DNA of 64,000 nucleotides, from the NCBI GenBank assembly GCA_963728165.1, contig CAVSIY010000004.1:62001-126000 (forward strand). The letters are read 5' to 3'. The notes under the pieces were generated by a model. It ran no database searches. It saw only the letters and a list, made by a program, of their open reading frames with translations, and was not told the DNA's origin. A program made the translations under genes and the position numbers. Numbering within the stretch: the first letter of the stretch is position 1; each line of letters opens with the position of its first letter. The DNA comes from Hyphomicrobium_A sp963728165 (GTDB lineage: Bacteria; Pseudomonadota; Alphaproteobacteria; Rhizobiales; Hyphomicrobiaceae). Of the stretch, positions 19,137 through 27,604 are shown piece by piece.

Positions 19137-19904
19137 ATGAAGGCCTCCACCTCGAGATCCGCCCGCGAATCCGCTCTGGCTCAGATCAAGACGGCCATGA
19201 TCGAGAAGAAGCTCACGCAAGCCGAGCTGGCGGATGCGGCCGACTGCCACGAGAAGACGATCCAGAACCTGTTGGGCGGGCGCTCTGTGCGCGATCAGAC
19301 GCTGTTTGACGTGTGCATGGTCCTGGGCCTCGACTTCGACAAGCTCAAGAGCGCATGGACGGGCGGCAACGGCGGCGCCAGGGAGCCGAGCGGCGGCGAC
19401 GGCGGCGTGGTGTCGCCGGTCTACATGGGCGCCTACACGCGCGCGGCCGTCGACCACTACATCGGCAGCTATCTGACGCTCAGGCCCTCGTTCTCGCGGC
19501 CCGACACCATCGTCGCCTACCGCACCGACGTGAGCTGGGATCCGGAGTGGCCGAGCCTGCTGTTCCAGGAGCGCGACCGTCCCGATGCACCCTACTCGCA
19601 CCGCGGACGGCTCTATATTCCCTCCTCCTCGATGTTCATCCATCTCGTGTCGCTGACCAAGGGCGCCATGCGCATGGTCGTCGTGTCGCAGATCGACCGC
19701 TTCGGCGAGATGCGCGGCATCATCACGACGATCTACAAGCACGGGGCGATGCTGCAGCCGGTCGCCGCGCCCATCGTCTATGCGAAACGCGAGGCATTCA
19801 CCGGCGCCTTCGGCGAGGTCGCGTCCAAAAGCGCGTGCTACGCCGAGTACCGGAAGGTGCTGGACGAGACCACAGCGGAGGGCTACGCGCGGCTGCTGAA
19901 ATAA
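19137..19904 (+). CDS. XRE-type helix-turn-helix protein with unknown C-terminal domain
   Basis: A 255-residue protein. Residues 15-70 form a Cro/CI-type HTH: QIKTAMIEKKLTQAELADAADCHEKTIQNLLGGRSVRD. After a Gly/Ser-rich linker comes a domain of about 160 residues (MGAYTRAAVDHYIGSYLTLRPSF, LYIPSSSMFIHLVSLTKGAMRMVVVSQID, FGEMRGIITTIYKHGAMLQP, ACYAEYRKVLDETTAEGYARLL) that looks like an alpha/beta sensor and was not recognised. HTH plus a private sensor domain suggests a one-component regulator. Target and signal unknown; it stands alone. Confidence 0.75.
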   Translation: MKASTSRSARESALAQIKTAMIEKKLTQAELADAADCHEKTIQNLLGGRSVRDQTLFDVCMVLGLDFDKLKSAWTGGNGGAREPSGGDGGVVSPVYMGAYTRAAVDHYIGSYLTLRPSFSRPDTIVAYRTDVSWDPEWPSLLFQERDRPDAPYSHRGRLYIPSSSMFIHLVSLTKGAMRMVVVSQIDRFGEMRGIITTIYKHGAMLQPVAAPIVYAKREAFTGAFGEVASKSACYAEYRKVLDETTAEGYARLLK

Positions 19905-20036
19905 GTGCAACGCGCCGGCAACGCTGTCGTTTTCGGCGCCTGGCCGCGCGGGCCCGCCTTCCTGCCCTTGTGACACTGCCGCCATTTGATGTCTTCCGGG
20001 CCGAAAGGACTTACACCCGGCGCCGAGAAGCCCTAT

Positions 20037-20056
20037 ATGACTGACGGGTCAGTCAT
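20037..20056 (+). promoter_or_regulatory. TetR operator palindrome
   Basis: Perfect inverted repeat ATGACTGAC-GG-GTCAGTCAT, 17 bases upstream of the chosen tetR start at 20073. TGACTGAC-N2-GTCAGTCA fits TetR operators. It sits where an activator-independent promoter would be blocked, so it implies autorepression of the efflux operon. Confidence 0.8.
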
Positions 20057-20072
20057 GCCAAGGGACCGGAGC

Positions 20073-20766
20073 ATGGGCAAAGGCACGAAGCTGCGGGCGG
20101 CGGCAGCAAGCCCGGCGCGCCGCGCGGCGAAGGCACTGGCCAAAAAGCGCGGCCGCGCCCGCAGAATCGCGCCCGCCGCCCGCAAAGAGGCGATCCTCGA
20201 GGCCGCATTGACGGTCTTTGCCGAGCGCGGCTTCGAGGCCGCGCGGCTCGACGACGTCGCCGCACGTGCCGGCGTCGCCAAGGGCACGCTCTATCTTTAC
20301 TTCAAGGACAAGGAGGCGCTGTTCGAGGAGCTCTTGCGCGGCGCCGTCTCGCCGATCCTGAGCGACGTGACGGCGCTCGCCGAGGCGCCCGACATGCCCT
20401 TCGCGCAGGCGCTCGATACGCTCTATGGCTTCTTCGAGCGCGAGGTGCTCGGCACCGACCGCAAGCTCCTCTTCGCCTCGTCCTGACCGAGGGCCCGCGC
20501 TTTCCGCGCATCGCCGAGGCGCACTACCGCACCGTCGTGTCGCGCATGCTGCCGCTGATCCAGAAGATCGCCGCAGCGCGCCGCCGACCGCGGCGAGCTG
20601 GCGAACGATGCGGTCGTGCGCTTCCCGCAGCTCGTCGCCGCGCCGATGCGTCACGGCCATCATCTGGGACGCGCTGTTTGCCAAGATCAAGCCGCTGGAC
20701 GTAGCGGGCTTCCTGCGTGCCCATCGCGACATGCTCATCGCCAAGCCGCGGAGGCGATCGCCATGA
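20073..20766 (+). pseudogene. TetR-family regulator of the efflux operon, multiple frameshifts
   Basis: TetR-type repressor heading an HlyD/ABC-2 efflux operon. The basic N-terminus is followed by an intact HTH (KEAILEAALTVFAERGFEAARLDDVAARAGVAKGTLYLYFKDKEALFEEL). The C-terminal half is spread over three frames: one base appears missing near 20474 (KLL then RLVLTEGPRFPRIAEAHYRT), one extra near 20578, and one extra near 20649 (before VTAIIWDALFAKIKPLDVAGF). The last frame ends at 20766 with an ATGA overlap with the next gene, so the operon junction is intact. Either a recent pseudogene or a poorly read stretch. The domain content matches CecR-like regulators. Confidence 0.8.
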
Positions 20767-21572
20767 CCCGGCAGCGCGCCGCCATCGCCATCGTTGTCGT
20801 TGCGCTGATCGGCGTCGCCGCGGCCATCTACTATCTGCGCGCCAACGGCCCTCCGACCGAGTTCCAGGGCTGGATCGAGGCGGACTTCATCTTCGTGAGC
20901 CCCGACGAGATCGGCCGCCTCGAGACGCTCTACGTGCGCGAAGGCTCGCATGTCGAGGTCGGCACGCCGCTGTTCCGCCTCGACGACGATCTGCAAGAAG
21001 CCGCCGTCAACGAGAACGAGGCGTATGTCGTCAACGCCAAGATCGTGTACCGACGCGCCGAGGAGTTGTTGAAGAAATCGGTGGGCAGCGAAAAGGCCGT
21101 CGACGATGCCAAGGCGGCGATGCGCTCGGCCGAAGCCAAGCTCAACTCGGCCAAGACCCGGCTCGATCGCCGCGAACGATTGAGCCCGGTGGCCGGCGCC
21201 ATCCAGGAGGTCTATTTCCGCGGCGGCGAGATGGTACAGCCGGCGCACCCGATCGTATCGATCCTGCCCCCCGGCAACGTCAAGGTGCGTTTCTTCGTGC
21301 CGCAGGCGACGGTGCCCAAGATCCACATCGGGGACCCCGTGCTGATCCATTGCGACGGCTGTCGCAAGGACCTCGTCGCGCACGTGAGCTTCATCTCGGC
21401 CGAGGCCGAGTTCACCCCGCCCGTGATCTACAGCCTGGAGGAGCGGGCCCGCCTCGTGTTCCGCATCGAGGCGATCCCCGAGCACCCCGACGACTTGAGG
21501 ATCGGCCAGCCCGCGGACGTCGCCTTTGCGAGCTCCCCTCCTCCGAGACCGACGAACCATGCCGAGAAGTGA
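20763..21572 (+). CDS. HlyD-family periplasmic adaptor subunit
   Basis: A 269-residue membrane-fusion protein with one N-terminal TM anchor (AIAIVVVALIGVAAAIYYL). It has the biotinyl-lipoyl half-motifs (RLETLYVREGSHVEVGTPLFRLDD and LSPVAGAIQEVYFRGGEMVQ), a short helical hairpin rich in Ala/Glu/Lys (residues 80-135) and a beta-barrel end. It links an inner-membrane ABC-2 exporter to the outer membrane, as YbhG does. ATGA overlap with the tetR-like gene and a 14-base overlap with the ATPase gene show one operon. Confidence 0.9.
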   Translation: MTRQRAAIAIVVVALIGVAAAIYYLRANGPPTEFQGWIEADFIFVSPDEIGRLETLYVREGSHVEVGTPLFRLDDDLQEAAVNENEAYVVNAKIVYRRAEELLKKSVGSEKAVDDAKAAMRSAEAKLNSAKTRLDRRERLSPVAGAIQEVYFRGGEMVQPAHPIVSILPPGNVKVRFFVPQATVPKIHIGDPVLIHCDGCRKDLVAHVSFISAEAEFTPPVIYSLEERARLVFRIEAIPEHPDDLRIGQPADVAFASSPPPRPTNHAEK

Positions 21573-22512
21573 GTCCACCAGCGACCGCGCGCCGGAGATT
21601 GCCATCGATGTCGAGGGCCTGACCAAGTCTTTCGACGGCAAGGAGGTCGTGCGCGACCTCTCACTGCAGGTGCGGCGCGGGGAGATCTTCGGCTTTCTCG
21701 GACCCAACGGCTCGGGCAAGACCACGACGCTGCGCATGATCTGCGGGCTTCTCACGCCAGACGGCGGGCATGGCACCGCGCTCGGCCACGACATCCTGAC
21801 CGAGCGTGACCAGATCAAGCGGCGCGTCGGCTACATGACGCAGCGGTTCAGCCTCTATGAGGACCTCTCGATCAAGGAGAACCTGGAGTTCGTGGCGCGC
21901 GTCTACGGCGTGCCCGATCCGAGCGGGGCGGCGCGCGAGGCCATAGCGCGGCTCGGACTTAAGGGCCGCGAGCAGCAATTGGCGGGAACGCTGTCGGGCG
22001 GCTGGAAGCAGCGTCTGGCGCTCGGCGCCTGCATCCTGCCGAAGCCTGAGCTGCTGCTTCTGGACGAGCCCACCGCCGGCGTCGATCCCAAGGCGCGGCG
22101 CGAGTTCTGGGGCGAGATCCACAAGCTCGCCAGCGGCGGCATGACGGTGCTCGTCTCCACCCACTACATGGACGAGGCCGAGCGCTGCCACGAGATCGCG
22201 TATCTCGCCTATGGCAGGCTGCTCGCCAAGGGCACCATCCCCGACGTGATCGCCGCCTCGCACCTGCGCACCTACAGCGTGAGCGGGCCGGATCTCAACC
22301 ACCTTGCGGAGAAGCTCGTCGGGACGCCCGGCGTCGACATGGTGGCGCCCTTCGGGACGAGCCTGCACGTGGCCGGCCGCGATGGGGAGGCACTCGACGC
22401 CACCGTCGCCAGCTTCAAGGGCGACCCGGGGCTGCACTGGAGCCTCTCCACGCCCTCGCTCGAGGACGTGTTCATCGACCTGATGGGGCGCTCGCAGGAC
22501 AACTTCCCATGA
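21559..22512 (+). CDS. ABC-2 type transporter ATP-binding protein
   Basis: A 317-residue ATPase driving export by the permease encoded next. Walker A GPNGSGKTT, Q-loop YMTQRFSLYEDLSI, signature LSGGWKQRLALG, Walker B LLLLDEPTAGVDPKARREF and H-loop VSTHYMDEAERC are complete. It has one nucleotide domain, whereas YbhF carries two; the remaining residues form the usual C-terminal tail. The ATG at 21559 overlaps the hlyD stop and the gene overlaps the permease start by 4 bases. Substrate not known; homologous systems export cationic drugs. Confidence 0.92.
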   Translation: MPRSESTSDRAPEIAIDVEGLTKSFDGKEVVRDLSLQVRRGEIFGFLGPNGSGKTTTLRMICGLLTPDGGHGTALGHDILTERDQIKRRVGYMTQRFSLYEDLSIKENLEFVARVYGVPDPSGAAREAIARLGLKGREQQLAGTLSGGWKQRLALGACILPKPELLLLDEPTAGVDPKARREFWGEIHKLASGGMTVLVSTHYMDEAERCHEIAYLAYGRLLAKGTIPDVIAASHLRTYSVSGPDLNHLAEKLVGTPGVDMVAPFGTSLHVAGRDGEALDATVASFKGDPGLHWSLSTPSLEDVFIDLMGRSQDNFP

Positions 22513-23657
22513 CCGCGCTCGCCCAACGCCACTGGCCGGGTGCGCTGTCGCGCACGGTCGCCATGTTCATCAAGGAGTTCGTGCAGCTGCGGCGCGACCG
22601 CCTGACCTTCGGGACCATGATCTTCATTCCGCTGATGCAGCTGACGCTGTTCGGCTTTGCCATCAACACGGCGCCGCGCCATTTGCCGACCGCCGTGCTC
22701 GCCTACGAGGACACCGACGTGGGGCGCTCCATTCTGGCCGCGCTTGCCAACACCTCCTACTTCAAGCTGGTCGAGGTCGTGCACTCGGAAGCTGAGATGG
22801 ACCACCTGATGCGCTCGGGGCACATCCTGTTCGGTGTCGAGATCCCGGCGAACTTCGAGCGCGCGGTGCGGCGCGGCGACCGGCCGGCGCTTCTCGTTGC
22901 AGCGGATGCGAGCGATCCCGTCGCCGCCGCCACGGCCCTCGGCGCGCTGCAAGGCATCGTCACAACCGCGCTCGCGCGCGACCGCGGGCTGCCGGAGACG
23001 ATCCAGTCGGTGCCAGCCTTCGAGATCCGCCAGCACCGGCGCTACAATCCCGCCGCCGTGACCAGCCTCAACATCGTGCCGGGGCTCTTGGGCGTCATCC
23101 TCACCATGACCATGCTGATCTTCACCGCGCTGTCGGTGACGCGCGAGATCGAGCGCGGGACCATGGAGAGTCTGCTCGCCATGCCGATCGAGCCGGTGGA
23201 GATCATGATCGGCAAGATCACGCCCTACATCGCCATCGGCTTCATTCAGGCGACGCTCATTCTGGTGTTCGGCCGGCTCATGTTCGGGGTGCCGGTCGCC
23301 GGCAACATCTGGCTGCTCGCCGCGCTCTCGACGCTCTTCATCGCCACCAACCTGTCGATTGGCTACACCTTCTCGACGATTGCCCAGAACCAGCTGCAGG
23401 CGATCCAGATGTCGTTCATGTTCTTTCTGCCCAACATCCTCTTGTCGGGCTTCATGTTCCCGTTCGCTGGCATGCCTGGTTGGGCGCAGGTGATCGGCGA
23501 GTTCCTTCCCCTCACCCACTACCTGCGCATCGTGCGCGGCATCATGCTCAAAGGTGCGGACTTCTACGACCTGCGCTTCGAGGCGCTGGCGCTCTTAGGC
23601 CTGATGCTGCTCGCCATGACGCTCGCCGTGCGCCGCTTCCGACGGACGCTCGACTAA
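22509..23657 (+). CDS. ABC-2 type transporter permease (YhhJ/YbhS/YbhR-like)
   Basis: A 382-residue ABC-2 membrane subunit. One TM near the N-terminus (DRLTFGTMIFIPLMQLTLFGFAI), a large periplasmic loop of about 140 residues (residues 50-180), then five TM helices including VPGLLGVILTMTMLIFTALSVTREIERGTMESLLAMPI, the conserved coupling region. The end is FYDLRFEALALLGLMLLAMTLAVRRFRRTLD. Only one permease gene is present where YbhS/YbhR have two, so it should homodimerise. Last gene of the efflux operon. Confidence 0.92.
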   Translation: MTALAQRHWPGALSRTVAMFIKEFVQLRRDRLTFGTMIFIPLMQLTLFGFAINTAPRHLPTAVLAYEDTDVGRSILAALANTSYFKLVEVVHSEAEMDHLMRSGHILFGVEIPANFERAVRRGDRPALLVAADASDPVAAATALGALQGIVTTALARDRGLPETIQSVPAFEIRQHRRYNPAAVTSLNIVPGLLGVILTMTMLIFTALSVTREIERGTMESLLAMPIEPVEIMIGKITPYIAIGFIQATLILVFGRLMFGVPVAGNIWLLAALSTLFIATNLSIGYTFSTIAQNQLQAIQMSFMFFLPNILLSGFMFPFAGMPGWAQVIGEFLPLTHYLRIVRGIMLKGADFYDLRFEALALLGLMLLAMTLAVRRFRRTLD

Positions 23658-23692
23658 AAGGGCACCCCCGCGTGACCAGACCGGCGCGAAGC

Positions 23693-24100
23693 CTATTTCT
23701 CCTGCATGCTCGCGATGTAGTCGACGAGCGCCTTGATGCGGGCGCGGGCGACCTCGGGCTTGCGCTTTTCGCTGAAATATAATCCCCACGCCAGCATGGC
23801 CGTGGACCCGTGCCCCAACACGCCGCCGCCGTTGCGTATCACGTCTGCAATCTTGGCCGATGGGAACTCGTCGTCGTGCTCGACCGTGATGCGCGTGAGA
23901 TTGGTGGGCGCGATCTGCAGGGCGGCGGCGAGCGGGCCGTCGCCGGTGCCGTCGATGCCATGGCAAAGGGCGCAGTGGCGTATGAATATGTCCTTCCCGG
24001 ATTCGACCGTCGCGTCCTCCGATTGCGCCCACGCCGGCGCCGCACCTGCGACCAGGACAACCACCGCAGCCAGCATTGCAACCTCGGCCACTCTTCTCAT
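23693..24100 (-). CDS. Exported c-type cytochrome
   Basis: A 135-residue monoheme cytochrome c. Signal peptide RRVAEVAMLAAVVVLVAGAAPAWA; heme site HCALCHG (CxxCH) around residue 50; downstream IRNGGGVLGHGSTAMLAWG contains a candidate axial Met. The C-terminus ends in a helix KALVDYIASMQEK, the usual terminal helix of class I cytochromes. The start follows AGGAGAGG. Its oxidoreductase partner is not encoded here, and it converges with the efflux operon. Confidence 0.9.
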   Translation of the reverse strand: MRRVAEVAMLAAVVVLVAGAAPAWAQSEDATVESGKDIFIRHCALCHGIDGTGDGPLAAALQIAPTNLTRITVEHDDEFPSAKIADVIRNGGGVLGHGSTAMLAWGLYFSEKRKPEVARARIKALVDYIASMQEK

Positions 24101-24308
24101 TGTGCGCTCCTCTCCTGTCCCCGACGACTTGCCGGCCGGTGGACGGCGTGCGGCATAATGGTCGTGCGCGCACAGGCCGGCAACCTCGATCGGCATCAAG
24201 GCCCGCCGGGTTCAAGACCCGCTGGCCTGTGTGCGTTCTCCTTGTATAGTCCGGCTCCAACGTGCAAGCGATCGATCGAGCAGCCCGCTACTCGCGACGG
24301 AGTGTCCC

Positions 24309-25443
24309 TTGAGCGCCAAGCCCACCCTCTATGCCACCACCGGGGCCCCGGAGCTGGCGCTGGCTGCCGCCGGCGCGTGGACGGCCCCGCATGCGGGCGA
24401 GCTCGAGGCGTTGGTCGACGACGTCACTGCGGACCTGGGCCACGGCGCCGCTTCGATCGACATGCACAAGGTCGAGGCCTTCGATACCTACGGCGCCTGG
24501 CTGCTGGAGCGGCTCGTGCGCGAGCGCAAGGCGCGCGGCGGCGATACCACCATCGTTGCGCTGCCCGAGCGCTACCGCGACCTGGTGACCGCCATGCACG
24601 GCGCCAGCCTCGAGGCGCCGCCCGCAGCTGAGCCCGAGAACCCGCTGATCTCCGGCGTGGAGACGTTGGGAAGGACCATGGTCGACATCGGCCAGGATCT
24701 CCTGGCCATCGTCAACATGCTGGGCGCGATCATGGCGGCGTTTGCGCGCGTCCTGACGCGGCCGCAGACCTTCCGCCTCACCTCCGCCGTGCACCACCTC
24801 GACCGCGTCGGCCTGCAGGCGGTTCCCATCATTGTGCTCATCACCTTCCTGATCGGCGGCATCATCGCCCAGCAGGGCATCTTCCATTTCCGCAAGTTCG
24901 GGGCCGAGACCTACGTCGTCGACATGCTGGGCATCCTCATCCTGCGCGAGATCGGGGTGCTGATCGTCTCGATCATGGTGGCGGGCCGCTCGGGCTCTTC
25001 GTACACGGCCGAGCTCGGCTCCATGAAGATGCGCGAGGAGATCGACGCACTGCGCACCATGGGCCTTGATCCCATCGAGGTGCTGGTGCTTCCCCGCGTC
25101 ATCGCGCTGATCATCGCGCTCACCATGCTGACGTTCCTAGGCTCCATGGCGGCGCTCTACGGCGGCGGCCTCGTCGCCTGGTTCTACGGCGGCATGAGCC
25201 CCGACATCTTCATCGCGCGGCTCAAGGAGGCGATCTCCATCACCCACTTCAAGGTCGGCATGATCAAGGCGCCGTTCATGGCGCTGGTGATCGGCGTGGT
25301 AGCGTGCGCCCAAGGCTTCGCCGTGAAGGGGAGTGCGGAAGTCGCTCGGGCTGCAAACGACGGCCTCGGTGGTGAAGGCGATCTTCCTGGTGATCGTCCT
25401 CGACGGCCTCTTCGCGGTGTTCTTCGCTTCAATCGACATGTGA
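24309..25443 (+). CDS. mlaE: MlaE-like lipid ABC transporter permease with N-terminal STAS-like domain, frameshifted
   Basis: Permease of an MCE-type system moving lipids between membranes. Residues 1-105 form a STAS/MlaB-like domain (AAGAWTAPHAGELEALVDDV, HKVEAFDTYGAWLLERL), and the rest is the MlaE permease (GLQAVPIIVLITFLIGGIIAQQG, GRSGSSYTAELGSMKMREEIDALRTMGLDPIEVLVLPR). The conserved end (LGLQTTASVVKAIFLVIVLDGLFAVFFASIDM) is in another frame after one extra base at about 25341; the joined span is 3n+1 and ends at 25443, 4 bases before mlaF. A TTG start with GGAG is chosen; an ATG at 24231 would add an unlikely N-terminus. Confidence 0.85.
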
Positions 25444-25447
25444 GCCG

Positions 25448-26224
25448 ATGACCGCTGAGATCGTCATTAACGTGCGCGACCTCGTCGTCGGCTTCGGCGA
25501 GCGGACCGTGCTCGACCGCGTCTCGGTCGAGGTAAAGCGCGGCGAGATCTTCGGCTTCGTCGGAGGCTCAGGCAGCGGCAAGTCGGTGCTGCTGCGCACC
25601 ATCATCGGTCTCATTCCGGCGCGTTCGGGCTCGATCAGGGTGCTCGGCACCGATCTCACCCACGCCGACCAGGAGGACCGCCGCGCAACCGAGCGCCGCT
25701 GGGGCATCCTGTTCCAGCAGGGCGCGCTCTTCTCCTCGCTCTCGGTATTGCAGAACGTGCAGTTTCCCATGCGCGAGTACCTGAGCTTGTCGAAGCGGCT
25801 GATGCAGGAGATGGCGGAAGCCAAGCTCGACATGGTGGGCTTGCGGCCCGAGGACTGGAACAAGCTCCCCTCCGAGTTGTCCGGCGGCATGATCAAGCGC
25901 GTGGCGCTGGCGCGCGCGCTTGCGCTCGATCCCGAGCTCGTCTTCCTCGACGAGCCGACGTCGGGCCTCGACCCCATCTCGGCCGGCGATTTCGACGAGC
26001 TGATCCGCACCCTGCAGCGGACGCTCGGGCTCACCGTCTTCATGATCACCCATGACCTTGAAAGCCTCTACACCGTGTGCGACCGCATCGGGGTGCTGGC
26101 CGACGGCAAGGTGGTCGCAACGGGCCCCATCGCGGCGATGCTCGCTTCGGAGCATCCCTGGGTGCAGGCCTATTTCAAGGGCAAGCGCGCGGACGTCTTC
26201 GCGCGCCGGCTCGCACAACCTTGA
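25448..26224 (+). CDS. mlaF: MlaF-like lipid ABC transporter ATPase
   Basis: A 258-residue ATPase coupled to the MlaE-like permease. Complete motifs: Walker A GGSGSGKSV, Q-loop FQQGALFSSLSVLQNV (the form typical of MlaF), signature LSGGMIKRVALARA, Walker B LVFLDEPTSGLDPISAGDFD and H-loop MITHDLESLYTVCDR. It starts 4 bases after the mlaE stop and ends 16 bases before mlaD, in one operon. Cytoplasmic side of the inner membrane. Confidence 0.94.
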   Translation: MTAEIVINVRDLVVGFGERTVLDRVSVEVKRGEIFGFVGGSGSGKSVLLRTIIGLIPARSGSIRVLGTDLTHADQEDRRATERRWGILFQQGALFSSLSVLQNVQFPMREYLSLSKRLMQEMAEAKLDMVGLRPEDWNKLPSELSGGMIKRVALARALALDPELVFLDEPTSGLDPISAGDFDELIRTLQRTLGLTVFMITHDLESLYTVCDRIGVLADGKVVATGPIAAMLASEHPWVQAYFKGKRADVFARRLAQP

Positions 26225-26240
26225 AGCTTGAGGAACCGCG

Positions 26241-27431
26241 ATGGAAACCCGGGCGCGCTATCTGGCAATTGGCCTCTTCACCCTCACGGTGATCGCCGCC
26301 GGATTTGCCTTCGTCTACTGGCTCTACTCGAGCGGGGGCTTCCGCGAGCGCGCGACCTATCAGATCCGCTTCGACGGCCCGGTCTCCGGCCTTCTGGTCG
26401 GCTCGGCCGTGCTCTTCAACGGGATCCGCGTCGGCGAGGTCACCGAGCTCGACCTCACGCCCTCCAACCCCAAGGAGGTGCTCGCCACCGTCGCCATCGA
26501 TCCCACGACGCCGGTGCGCGCCGACACCGAGGTCGGCATGGACTTCCAGGGCCTGACCGGCGCGCCCGTGATCCTCTTGACCGGCGGCAGCGCCGCGGCG
26601 CCGGCGGTCACCCCCCACGACGGCACGGTGCCGACGCTCGTCGCCGACCCCGACACGGGCCAGAGCATGACCCAAGCCGCACGCACGACGCTCAACAAGC
26701 TCGACAGCATTCTCGCCGACAACGCCGACCCCCTGCACGAGGTGATCAAGAACTTCAAGACCTTCTCGGATGCGCTCGCGCGCAACTCCGACAAGGTCGA
26801 CAGCGTCGTCGCCGGGCTCGAGCGCATGACGGGCGGCGCGGCCGCAAGCGGGAAATTGCCCATCTATACGCTCAACGCCGTAGGCGGGTTTCCGCCGCTC
26901 GGCATGCCCCAGCGCGGCCAGATTGCCGTCCCCGAGCCCGCAGCGCTGATGTCGCTCTCATCCGACAAGATCATGATTGCAAAGGGTGGAAGCGATGGCG
27001 CCTCAATCGAGAACGCGCAGTGGAGCGACAATCTCCCCGTGCTGTTTCAGGCGAAGATGATCGAGAGCTTCGAGGATTCCGGCTACTTCCAGGCGGTGGG
27101 GCGCCCGATCGACGGCTTCGAGGCCGACGATTCGGTGCTGACGGATTTGCGCACCTTCCGCATCGTGACGACGCCGGCAACGGCCGCCGTCGTCGCCTTC
27201 TCGGCCAAGATCCTGAGCGGCGGACGCATGAAGGCGACGCGCGTGTTCGAGGCGAGCGTGCCGATCACGGCGACGGACGGGGCGGCAGCAACCGCCGGGC
27301 TCAATGCGGCCTTCGACAAGACCATGAAGGCGCTCGTCCCCTGGGCCGCGGAAAACATCGGCGTCCCGAAGCCACCCGACACGAGCCCCGAAGTGGCGCC
27401 ACCCGCTGACACGCCCGACGCTGCTCCCTAG
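26241..27431 (+). CDS. mlaD: MlaD-like MCE protein fused to an ABC-type auxiliary (PqiC/LptE-like) domain
   Basis: A 396-residue protein with an N-terminal TM anchor (YLAIGLFTLTVIAAGFAFVYWLY), an MCE domain at about residues 40-125 (YQIRFDGPVSGLLVGSAVLFNGIRVGEV, FQGLTGAPVILLTGG), and a helical stretch at about 150-200. The C-terminal part begins KLPIYTLNAVGGFPPLG and contains IAVPEPAALMSLSSDKIMIA, NLPVLFQAKMIESFED and AVVAFSAKILSGGRMKATRVFEASVPI. That pattern is the ABC_trans_aux (PqiC-type) family, normally a separate outer-membrane lipoprotein. It ends in a Pro-rich tail. The fusion would tether both parts to the inner membrane. Confidence 0.87.
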   Translation: METRARYLAIGLFTLTVIAAGFAFVYWLYSSGGFRERATYQIRFDGPVSGLLVGSAVLFNGIRVGEVTELDLTPSNPKEVLATVAIDPTTPVRADTEVGMDFQGLTGAPVILLTGGSAAAPAVTPHDGTVPTLVADPDTGQSMTQAARTTLNKLDSILADNADPLHEVIKNFKTFSDALARNSDKVDSVVAGLERMTGGAAASGKLPIYTLNAVGGFPPLGMPQRGQIAVPEPAALMSLSSDKIMIAKGGSDGASIENAQWSDNLPVLFQAKMIESFEDSGYFQAVGRPIDGFEADDSVLTDLRTFRIVTTPATAAVVAFSAKILSGGRMKATRVFEASVPITATDGAAATAGLNAAFDKTMKALVPWAAENIGVPKPPDTSPEVAPPADTPDAAP

Positions 27432-27604
27432 TCACGGGCGAGCACCACCGCGCTCATCAAGACGGCGATCTCGGTCAGATTGAAGCCCTCGTTCTGGGCG
27501 AACACCGGTTGGGCAACTGCCGCGGGCCGAGCGTTCTGCCGAATGCAGCGCGCCGGCGATCTCGCAGGGAAACCGCCGGCGCCGCTATCCGCATCTGCTG
27601 GGCC

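Noticed and set aside
18723..19985. A 420-codon minus-strand frame opposite the HTH gene
   Set aside because: Most of it is the antisense of the HTH gene; only the last 61 codons, beyond that gene, were kept as a possible small protein.
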